Assembly (NCBI GenBank): GCA_028290765.1
Contig: JAQGJF010000785.1
Span: forward strand, 1 to 12,938
Reading direction: 5' to 3'
From: Tardiphaga sp.
Lineage (GTDB): Bacteria; Pseudomonadota; Alphaproteobacteria; Rhizobiales; Xanthobacteraceae
DNA: 12,938 nt
The translations under genes and the position numbers were made by a program. Numbering within the stretch: the first letter of the stretch is position 1; every line of letters starts with the position of its first letter. Below the pieces are notes generated by a model. The model did not search any database, was not told the DNA's origin, and worked only from the letters and a program-made list of their open reading frames with translations. Below, piece by piece: positions 7,268-12,938 of the stretch.

Positions 7268-8143
7268 ATGGAAGCGCTTCGCACTCTGCTGTTCGTACCC
7301 GGGCACAAGGATCGCCTGCTCGAGAAGGCGCCAACGTCCGGCGCCGACGGCCTGCTGTACGACCTGGAAGATTCCGTTCCGCCGTCCGAGCGCGAGATCG
7401 CCCGCCACAAGATACGCGAGCAGTTGCTGCTGAAACAGCCGCTGCCATGTCTCGTTCGCATCAATGGCTTGAGCGACGCCGGACCAAAGGTCGCGGAGGC
7501 CGATCTCGAAGCCGTGGTTGTTGCCGGCCTGACGGCCGTGATGCTGCCGAAGGCGCAGGCCGCGGATGAGATCACCTTCATCGCCGGTCATCTGGATCGG
7601 CTGGAGCGGTCGGCCGGCCTGCCTTCGGGGCAGATCGAAATCGCGCTTTTCATCGAATCCGCGCTCGGCGTCGTACGGACCTATGAGATGGCCAGGGCAT
7701 CGCCACGGGTGACCGCCATCGGGATCGGCAGCGCCGAGGACGGCGACCTGATGAACGATCTGGGCTGCCAATGGACGCCATCGGGCATTGAGCTCCATTA
7801 CGCGCGCTCGCGTGTGTTGCTCGAGGCCCGCGCTGCGGGCATCGAATATCTCATCGACGGTGTTTTTCTCGGACTCGATGACGAGGCTGGCCTGGTCAAG
7901 GACGCCGAGTTCGCCCGCGCGCTGGGCTATCGCGGCAAGACCGTGATCCATCCGCGGCAGATCGCGCCGGTAAACCGCGTGTTCACGCCGAGCGAAAAGG
8001 AAATGGCCTATTACCGGGCGATGATCGAGGCCTTCGAAACCGCCGAAAAGGCCGGTACCGGGGCGATCTCGTTCAAGGGAAAGATGATCGACAGGGCGAT
8101 GGTTCGAAAAGCCCGCGATCTTGTCCAGCGCTATCCGGCCTGA
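7268..8143 (+). CDS. CitE/HpcH-type acyl-CoA lyase (malyl-/citramalyl-CoA lyase-like)
   Basis: 291 residues, a TIM-barrel HpcH/HpaI aldolase of the CitE branch. Members catalyse Mg-dependent cleavage of beta-hydroxyacyl-CoA (malyl-CoA, citramalyl-CoA, methylmalyl-CoA) to a shorter acyl-CoA and a 2-oxoacid, or hydrolyse such thioesters. Visible are LLFVPGH (7-13), YDLEDSV (31-37), VRING (63-67), LPKAQ (93-97), LFIESALGV with the likely Mg ligand Glu120, GSAEDGDLMNDLG with the likely Mg ligand Asp148, and KTVIHPRQIAPVN (214-226), all family hallmarks. I chose the ATG at 7268 because GAGGG (7255-7259) sits 8 nt before it and the family begins close to the L-L-F-V-P motif. The ATG at 7250 would add six residues but has no ribosome site. 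This is the first enzyme gene of a four-gene unit with tctC, maoC and a CoA ligase. The exact substrate cannot be read from motifs; citrate lyase proper is unlikely because citD and citF are absent. Confidence 0.92.
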   Translation: MEALRTLLFVPGHKDRLLEKAPTSGADGLLYDLEDSVPPSEREIARHKIREQLLLKQPLPCLVRINGLSDAGPKVAEADLEAVVVAGLTAVMLPKAQAADEITFIAGHLDRLERSAGLPSGQIEIALFIESALGVVRTYEMARASPRVTAIGIGSAEDGDLMNDLGCQWTPSGIELHYARSRVLLEARAAGIEYLIDGVFLGLDDEAGLVKDAEFARALGYRGKTVIHPRQIAPVNRVFTPSEKEMAYYRAMIEAFETAEKAGTGAISFKGKMIDRAMVRKARDLVQRYPA

Positions 8144-8221
8144 CTTCTGTCAGTCGATTCGACAATCCAAGAGAGCGGCGGCCCAGCACAACGGCGACGC
8201 ACGCTCCAAGCTCAATCCATT

Positions 8222-8230
8222 GGAGGAAAG
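8222..8230 (+). promoter_or_regulatory. Strong Shine-Dalgarno of the second tctC gene
   Basis: GGAGGAAAG ends two bases before the ATG at 8233, with the GGAGG core 6 nt from the start. It is the best ribosome site in the window and suggests the receptor is made in larger amounts than the enzymes of the same transcript. Confidence 0.6.
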
Positions 8231-8232
8231 TC

Positions 8233-9216
8233 ATGCCAACGATCCGATCCGCCAGAACGGCGTGCTTCGCGGCTGCACTCGTGGCGACCCTGTTCTTGCC
8301 AACGCCGCGCGCGCTGGCCGATTATCCCGAACGTCAGGTCACGATGATCGTGTGCTTTGCCGCAGGCGGCGTCACCGACATCGCGGCCCGGCTGCTGGCG
8401 ACGCCGCTTGCCGACGCGCTGGGAAAGCCGGTGGTGGTGGAGAACCGCGGCGGTGCCGGCGGCAATATCGGGATCGCCGCAGCGGCTCGCACGCCGGCCG
8501 ACGGTCAGACCCTGCTGCTCTGCACCAGCGCCTACGTCGTCAATCCGAGCCTCTACAGCAAGGTGCCGTACGACGCCGTCAAGGATTTCATCCCGCTGGT
8601 GACGATTGCGGCCTCGCCCAATGTCGTGGTCGTCAGCGGCACGTCGCCGGTCAAAACGCTCGACGAGTATATCGCCCAGGCAAAAGCCGCGCCCGAGAAG
8701 ACCAACTGGACCAGCCCCGGTGTCGGCAGCACGCCGTACCTCGCCGGCGAGGTGTTGAAGCTGCGCGCCGGCATCGGCGGACAGCACATCCCGTTTCCCG
8801 GTGCATCGCCGGCCGGCCAGGCGCTGCTGTCGGGCGACGTCAACATGATGACGGCGAGCCTCGGTTCGGTCATGGGTCAGATCGAATCGGGATCCTATCG
8901 CGCCTTGGCGCAGACCGGTCCAACCCGCTGGTCAGGACTGCCCAACGTGCCGACCTTCGGTGAGCTCGGCATCAAGGACGCCGAGTCCGATACGTTCCAG
9001 GCCGTGTTCGCGCCGGCGGGAACCCCGCAGCAGATCGTCGATCGGCTGGTCAGGGAGATCACCGAGATTCTGAAGCGACCGGACGTCCGTGAGCGATATC
9101 TCAAGGCCGGTCTCGATGTCCTCGCCGAGCCGCCGGAGGTGCTGCGGCAACGGATCGCGCGGGAGATTCCAATGTACAAGGCGATCATCGATCAAGGCGG
9201 CCTGAAGCTGCCGTAA
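8233..9216 (+). CDS. Tripartite tricarboxylate transporter receptor, TctC/Bug family (second copy)
   Basis: 327-residue periplasmic carboxylate receptor. The signal peptide has Arg5 and Arg8, a hydrophobic core at about 10-22 and an ALA|D cleavage site after residue 29. The mature part begins DYPERQVTMIVCFAAGGVTD with ARLLA and VVVENRGGAGGN, the family's first-strand and V-x-N-R motifs; the usual V-P-F at the first strand reads V-C-F here. GSTPYLAGEVL, HIPFPGASPAGQALLSG and VFAPAGTPQQI follow as expected. It lies 89 nt after the CitE-like gene and 44 nt before the maoC gene, so it is embedded in the enzyme operon. This suggests it captures the substrate the enzymes degrade, probably an organic acid or acidic breakdown product. 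No TctA/TctB genes are present, so it must rely on a permease encoded elsewhere or act as a sensor. It is clearly diverged from the first copy at 3062-4024, so it is not a recent duplication. Confidence 0.94.
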   Translation: MPTIRSARTACFAAALVATLFLPTPRALADYPERQVTMIVCFAAGGVTDIAARLLATPLADALGKPVVVENRGGAGGNIGIAAAARTPADGQTLLLCTSAYVVNPSLYSKVPYDAVKDFIPLVTIAASPNVVVVSGTSPVKTLDEYIAQAKAAPEKTNWTSPGVGSTPYLAGEVLKLRAGIGGQHIPFPGASPAGQALLSGDVNMMTASLGSVMGQIESGSYRALAQTGPTRWSGLPNVPTFGELGIKDAESDTFQAVFAPAGTPQQIVDRLVREITEILKRPDVRERYLKAGLDVLAEPPEVLRQRIAREIPMYKAIIDQGGLKLP

Positions 9217-9260
9217 GCCGTGAGCACGCCACGCGGTGCCGCACAACAAAGGGAAATGCA

Positions 9261-9713
9261 ATGGTTGGACTATATTGGGAAGAATGGGACATCGACGCCG
9301 AATTCCGCAGCGCCGCCCGTACCGTCACCGAAGCCGATCTGGTGATCTTTGCCGGACTTTCAGGCGATTATAACCCGCTGCATACCGACGAAGAGTTTTG
9401 CAAGAAGACCGAGTTTGGAACGCGCATCGCGCACGGTCCGCTGATCTATTCGATCGCGGCCGGTCTTCTGTTCCAGCTCCATCTGTACGACGACACGCTG
9501 ATCGCCTTTCTCGGCTTCGACAGCCTGCGTTTCACCAAGCCGGTCAAGCCCGGCGACACGATCCATGCCAGGATCAAGGTGCTGGAGAAGCGCGAGACCT
9601 CGCGTCCGGATCGTGGCGTGATGAAGCGACAGTTGCAGGTCGTTAATCAGCGCGGCGATGTCGTCCAGGAGGGCGTTCAGGCCTTCCTGCTCAAACGCAA
9701 GCCCCAGGCCTGA
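9261..9713 (+). CDS. MaoC-family (R)-specific enoyl-CoA hydratase/dehydratase
   Basis: 150-residue single hot-dog-fold hydratase, the usual length for bacterial MaoC/PhaJ-type enzymes that work as dimers. It is expected to add water to, or remove it from, a 2-enoyl-CoA. The hydratase-2 motif is intact: AGLSGDYNPLHTDEEF at 31-46 with catalytic Asp36 and His41 in the D-x4-H arrangement, then GTRIAHGPLI at 53-62, which closes the active site. F-x-K-P-V-K-P-G-D-T-I at about 92-102 is the conserved second half. AAGGGA (9249-9254) lies 6 nt before the ATG. It sits between tctC (44 nt) and the CoA-ligase gene (14 nt to its ATG). Context suggests it hydrates the unsaturated acyl-CoA made by the ligase to give the substrate of the CitE-like lyase; relatives doing this include mesaconyl-CoA and itaconyl-CoA hydratases. 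Substrate identity is inferred only. Confidence 0.92.
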   Translation: MVGLYWEEWDIDAEFRSAARTVTEADLVIFAGLSGDYNPLHTDEEFCKKTEFGTRIAHGPLIYSIAAGLLFQLHLYDDTLIAFLGFDSLRFTKPVKPGDTIHARIKVLEKRETSRPDRGVMKRQLQVVNQRGDVVQEGVQAFLLKRKPQA

Positions 9714-9727
9714 CCGGATTGCCGACG

Positions 9728-11101
9728 ATGGGCTCCTCGCCGCTCGATCTGGACTCCCTGAGCCACCTGCGTAACGCGCGCCTCAGCCGCACGGTCGAGC
9801 GCTGCGTGCAGGCACATCCGTTCTATCGCCAACGATTTTCCGAACTCGGACTGACGGCTGCCGATATCCGCACTACCGACGATTTGGAGAAGCTGCCGCT
9901 GACCCGCAAGGCCGATTACATGGCCGATCCGGAACAGTTTCGCCTGCGCGCCGACGATCTGGTCGATGCGACGTTGGAAGAGCGCACGCTGTGGAACGTC
10001 GCCTATACCACCGGCACCACCAGCGGCCAGCCGTCGCCGTTCTTCAACACCACCCACGACCAATACACCATCATGCTGCAGGCGCGGCGTTGCGCGGAAG
10101 TCGAGGGATTGCGCCCCACCGACGTGATGGCGAACCTGATCCCGCTGCCGCCGATGCCGACCGGCGGCTTTCTGGTCGTCAACCGCACCGCCGAGGCGTT
10201 CGGCATCCCGGTGATGAACGCGCTGACCGGAGCGCGGAACCCTGACTACCCGATCCATCGCGGACTCGACGACGCCATCGATGCGGTCGCGGCGACCAAC
10301 CCTTCGGTATTCTGGGGCATCCCGAGCTTCATGCGGCGGTTCTTCCGCCGCGCCCGCGAGCGTGACATCGCCTTCCCGCGCGCACGCATGGTGATCACCA
10401 CCGGCGAGCCGGTCAGCGATGCGCTGCAGCAAGAGTTTTTCGATCAGCTTCGCGGCTTCGGCTGCGACGATCCACAAGTCCGGCTGCGCTATTCATTCAC
10501 CGAAATGCAGGGCGGCATGGTGCAGAGCCACAACGGCGCCATCCTGCAGCATGTCACGCCCGACATCTACTTCCTCGAAGTGGTCGACCCGAACACCGGC
10601 AAGCGGCTGCCCGAGGGCGAGGAAGGCGCGCTGGCCCTCACCCATCTGCACCGCCGCGGCACGGTGATGCTGCGCTATCTGGTCGGCGACGTCGTCACGC
10701 TGAAGCTCGAGACCTGTCCGCAATCCGGCGTGCTCGGGGAGCGGCTGCTGCAGCGGCCGCGCCGCAGCGACGCGCTGGTGAAGGTAAAGGGCATGCTGAT
10801 CAACCCCGCTTTGATCTTCGAGAAGTTGGCCGAGGACCGCGACATCGTCGAATTCCAGCTCGCTGTTCGCAAGCAAGACGCTAGCGATCCGGATTCGCCC
10901 GACGTGCTCGAGGTCCGCATCGAGGCTGATCCGGCCGAGCACCACCGATTGCTGGCAAGCCTGCCCGACGTGGTGCAGAAACTCGTTATGGTGAGGCCTC
11001 AGGTCCACTTTACCAAGCCCGGCGAGATCTATGAGCCGACCAGGAGTCTGAAGGCGCGGCGCATGATCGATGAAAGAACCGGAGCACAGCCGCCGCGCTG
11101 A
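9728..11101 (+). CDS. PaaK-like AMP-forming acyl-CoA ligase
   Basis: 457 residues, similar in length to phenylacetate-CoA ligases (about 430-440). It is expected to activate a carboxylic acid to the acyl-adenylate and then the CoA thioester in the cytoplasm. Visible adenylation motifs: phosphate loop YTTGTTSGQP (93-102), ITTGEPVS (233-240), YSFTE (255-259; Y-G-x-T-E in most relatives), RYLVGD with Asp321 that would bind the ribose, and the hinge/C-terminal R-R-S-D then VKVKGMLINPALIFEKL (351-367) as in the PaaK subgroup. A basic tail (SLKARRM) ends the small lobe. I prefer the ATG at 9728; a TTG at 9719 would add three residues and has no better ribosome site. It lies 14 nt after maoC and is clearly co-transcribed. 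The acid is unknown: phenylacetate is unlikely because no paa genes are nearby. The lyase and hydratase neighbours suggest an unsaturated, possibly dicarboxylic acid. Confidence 0.89.
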   Translation: MGSSPLDLDSLSHLRNARLSRTVERCVQAHPFYRQRFSELGLTAADIRTTDDLEKLPLTRKADYMADPEQFRLRADDLVDATLEERTLWNVAYTTGTTSGQPSPFFNTTHDQYTIMLQARRCAEVEGLRPTDVMANLIPLPPMPTGGFLVVNRTAEAFGIPVMNALTGARNPDYPIHRGLDDAIDAVAATNPSVFWGIPSFMRRFFRRARERDIAFPRARMVITTGEPVSDALQQEFFDQLRGFGCDDPQVRLRYSFTEMQGGMVQSHNGAILQHVTPDIYFLEVVDPNTGKRLPEGEEGALALTHLHRRGTVMLRYLVGDVVTLKLETCPQSGVLGERLLQRPRRSDALVKVKGMLINPALIFEKLAEDRDIVEFQLAVRKQDASDPDSPDVLEVRIEADPAEHHRLLASLPDVVQKLVMVRPQVHFTKPGEIYEPTRSLKARRMIDERTGAQPPR

Positions 11102-11121
11102 CCGATCCCTGCGCCCGAGTG

Positions 11122-12258
11122 CTACCTCAACGTCTGGAACAAACGATACAACAGCCGCGTCCTCGGGACGATCGATGACACATACATCTGCTCGTAATTG
11201 GTATGGGCCCCCTTGCCGTCGACGCCGAGTCCGTCGAGCGTAGCCGTGAACGGCGCGGTGAAATTGCCATCGGAACCACCGCCGGTGCTCATGTCGATCA
11301 GATCGAAGCCGATTTCGGCGGCCAGCGACCTCGCGTGTGCATACAGCACCGCCCCTGCATTGCTTTTCTCGTAGGGCGGCCGGTTCAACTCGCCGATCAC
11401 CTCGACCGACACACCCTCGGTCGCGGGCTTGAGAGTTAGGATTTTTGGAACTAGTTCATCAGCATCCGCGATGGTCGGGACGCGCATATCGACCTCGGCA
11501 TAGGCTTCTTCGGCGATGACGTTCGGTTTGGTTCCGCCGCGCACGACGCCAACATTGACGGTCACGCCCCGCTTGGGATCGTTCATGGCTTCGAGCGCCC
11601 CGATGATATGACCGAGCTCGCGGATCGCGCTGCGGCCGTCCTGAGGCCTGGTGCCGGCGTGGGCGGGAACGCCCTTCACGAAGATCTCGAAGCGCGCCAC
11701 GCCCTTGCGTCCAGTCACCACCTTGCCGCCGTCGCGCGCCGGCTCGGTGACCAGCACATATTTCGCCTTGCGGCCTTCCGCTTCGATCAGCGCCCGCGAT
11801 GTCGGGCTGCCGATCTCTTCGTCGGAAACGTAAAGCTGCGTGATCCCGAGCGGCGGCCGCTCGCCGTCGGCGCAACTTTGCCGGAACGCCGCATAGGCCA
11901 GATAGGCGCCGCCCTTCATGTCGTAGATGCCGGGTCCGAACGCGCTGTCGCCTTCGACCTTGAAGGGCAGCCGTTCGATGAAACCCATCGGGTGCACCGT
12001 GTCGAGGTGACTCAGCACCAGGATGCCGGGCCGGTCCTGGCCCCAGTTCGATTTCACCACGAGGTGGTCGCCGTATCCATTGCTTCCAGGAATACGATCG
12101 ATCGCGACCGGCATGCCGGCATAGCCGTCGATCACGATGTCGGCCAGGCGATTGACCTGATCGCCACGTTCGGTGGGCGTTTCGATTTCCACCCAGCGCC
12201 TGATGCCGGCGAGGATGCCGTGGGGGTCGAATGAAACGTTACGGGACGCCGCGGTCAT
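11122..12258 (-). CDS. M20-family metallopeptidase (carboxypeptidase G2/ArgE-DapE type)
   Basis: 378-residue zinc amidohydrolase of the M20 family, which removes C-terminal glutamate or cleaves acyl-amino acids and small peptides. All di-zinc residues are present: LSHLDTVHP at 82-90 (zinc His84, Asp86), GIYDMKGG at 110-117 (bridging Asp113), DEEIGS at 146-151 (general base Glu147, zinc Glu148), TEPAR at 171-175 (zinc Glu172) and KGAHTNYE at 349-356 (zinc His352). The dimerisation-domain histidine GVPAHAGTRPQDGRSA (His200) is also present. Unlike secreted carboxypeptidase G2, no signal peptide is seen, so it is probably cytoplasmic. The start is ambiguous: ATG at 12258, or TTG at 12267 with GGAG 4 nt upstream, which adds three residues. 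It converges on the CoA-ligase gene with 20 nt between and is divergent from the ClC gene. A link to the acid pathway, by releasing an acid from an N-acyl amino acid, is possible but speculative. Confidence 0.92.
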   Translation of the reverse strand: MTAASRNVSFDPHGILAGIRRWVEIETPTERGDQVNRLADIVIDGYAGMPVAIDRIPGSNGYGDHLVVKSNWGQDRPGILVLSHLDTVHPMGFIERLPFKVEGDSAFGPGIYDMKGGAYLAYAAFRQSCADGERPPLGITQLYVSDEEIGSPTSRALIEAEGRKAKYVLVTEPARDGGKVVTGRKGVARFEIFVKGVPAHAGTRPQDGRSAIRELGHIIGALEAMNDPKRGVTVNVGVVRGGTKPNVIAEEAYAEVDMRVPTIADADELVPKILTLKPATEGVSVEVIGELNRPPYEKSNAGAVLYAHARSLAAEIGFDLIDMSTGGGSDGNFTAPFTATLDGLGVDGKGAHTNYEQMYVSSIVPRTRLLYRLFQTLR

Positions 12259-12425
12259 GTTTACCAATGTACTCCGGTTGAATGGTGGAAACTGGCTTGC
12301 AAAGGCCGACTAGCAGACACTTCAGGTCGATGGTAGGCAAACGCCACCGCTTTGCAATCGGTCCTGGCCGCACAACGCGAGGAATCGAAGGCTGGCCAGT
12401 GCGAATCTGCAACCGCGTGACATCC

Positions 12426-12938
12426 ATGGCTCCACAGAATCCGACCAGAACCGCGCCGGTGACCGGCTTCTGGCTGCTGCCCACAAGCTTGCGCAATTTC
12501 GTGCGCAGCCGCGAGACCGGGCTGGTGCTGGTCAGCATCGTGATCGGCCTGCTCTGTGGGCTGCTGGTCGGGATCATTTCCAGCCTAAGCGAGATCGCCC
12601 ACGCGCTGCTGTTCGACATTCCCTACGACGCCCATCTCAGCGCGACCGGTGTCATATCCTGGCAACGCACCTTGCTAGTCCCGATCGGCGGCGGCGTCGT
12701 GCTGGCGGTAATCGGATGGATCACCGCCGGTAAAATGAAAGGCCAGCTCGCCGACGCCATTGAAGCCAACGCGCTCTATGGCGGCCGGGTCTCGTTCCGC
12801 GTCAGCCTCTTCATTTCGATCCAGACCTTGCTGTCGAACGGCTTTGGCGGATCGGTCGGGCTCGAGGCCGGCTATACGCAGATTTGCGCGGCAATCAGTT
12901 CGCATGTCGGTCAGCGGCTCGCAGCCAGAAGGAACGAC
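12426..12938 (+). CDS. ClC-family chloride channel/transporter, N-terminal 171 residues; gene continues beyond the right edge
   Basis: Open frame to the window end with no stop. Hydrophobic stretches at about 31-52 (TGLVLVSIVIGLLCGLLVGI), 82-100 (LLVPIGGGVVLAVIGWITA) and 121-146 are membrane helices of an anion channel or H+/Cl- antiporter. The gating-glutamate motif reads GSVGLEAGYTQI (142-153), with Glu147 aligned to the G-R-E-G-P glutamate of E. coli ClcA. Where family members have G-S-G-I-P for the central anion site, this protein has GKMKG (102-106), so it belongs to a divergent subgroup. Two in-frame GTG codons lie upstream (12399 and 12417); 12399 has AAGG (12388-12391) 7 nt before it and could be the true start, adding nine residues, while the ATG has no Shine-Dalgarno sequence. 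It is divergent from the M20 peptidase gene across about 160 nt. CBS domains, common in relatives, would lie outside the window. Confidence 0.87.
   Translation, partial: MAPQNPTRTAPVTGFWLLPTSLRNFVRSRETGLVLVSIVIGLLCGLLVGIISSLSEIAHALLFDIPYDAHLSATGVISWQRTLLVPIGGGVVLAVIGWITAGKMKGQLADAIEANALYGGRVSFRVSLFISIQTLLSNGFGGSVGLEAGYTQICAAISSHVGQRLAARRND

Noticed and set aside
11102..11121. Bidirectional terminator between the convergent ligase and M20 genes
   Set aside because: The 20-nt gap has no credible stem-loop with a T-run.
12239..12619. Leftward 126-codon frame between the M20 gene and the ClC gene
   Set aside because: It overlaps the start of the M20 gene on the same strand and the ClC coding sequence antisense. 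The plus-strand ClC frame has membrane helices and the gating-glutamate motif.
1..12938. Mobile element, CRISPR array, tRNA or prophage signature
   Set aside because: I saw no transposase, integrase, terminal repeats, regularly spaced repeats or cloverleaf-type sequence on either strand; the base composition is even across the genes.

Overview
The window is a chromosomal segment with high G+C content and strongly GC-biased third codon positions. It most resembles a Bradyrhizobium/Rhodopseudomonas-type alphaproteobacterium. This is an inference from base composition, two orphan Bug/TctC-type solute receptors, a soluble Cache chemoreceptor and the style of the protein sequences; there is no rRNA or other marker to fix the genus. 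Twelve protein genes are supported, two of them cut by the window edges. I saw no tRNA, rRNA, CRISPR array, insertion sequence or prophage gene.

Left part (1-4024). A partial htpG (Hsp90) runs leftward off the edge. It is divergent from a gene for a soluble chemoreceptor-like protein with an unusual order: signalling hairpin first, Cache sensor last. A leftward two-gene unit follows, in transcription order a TctC/Bug-type periplasmic carboxylate receptor and then a ModA-like type 2 periplasmic-binding-fold protein that lacks a signal peptide.

Middle (4292-7159). recQ is complete, with helicase, zinc, winged-helix and HRDC parts. Only 15 nt later comes a LysR-family regulator gene.

Right-centre (7268-11101). 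Four rightward genes lie behind the LysR gene: a CitE/HpcH-type acyl-CoA lyase, a second TctC-type receptor, a single-domain MaoC hydratase and a PaaK-like AMP-forming CoA ligase. Together they suggest a short catabolic route: capture an unsaturated (di)carboxylate, activate it to the CoA thioester, hydrate the double bond, then cleave the beta-hydroxyacyl-CoA into acetyl-CoA (or propionyl-CoA) plus a 2-oxoacid. The chemistry parallels itaconate/mesaconate degradation through citramalyl-CoA, but with a ligase where the known bacterial itaconate operon uses a CoA-transferase. This is the best candidate for a little-described system here; its substrate is inferred, not shown.

Right end (11122-12938). 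A cytoplasmic M20 metallopeptidase of the carboxypeptidase G2/ArgE type converges on the ligase gene. It is divergent from a partial ClC-family chloride channel/transporter gene that lacks the usual GSGIP selectivity motif but keeps the gating glutamate.
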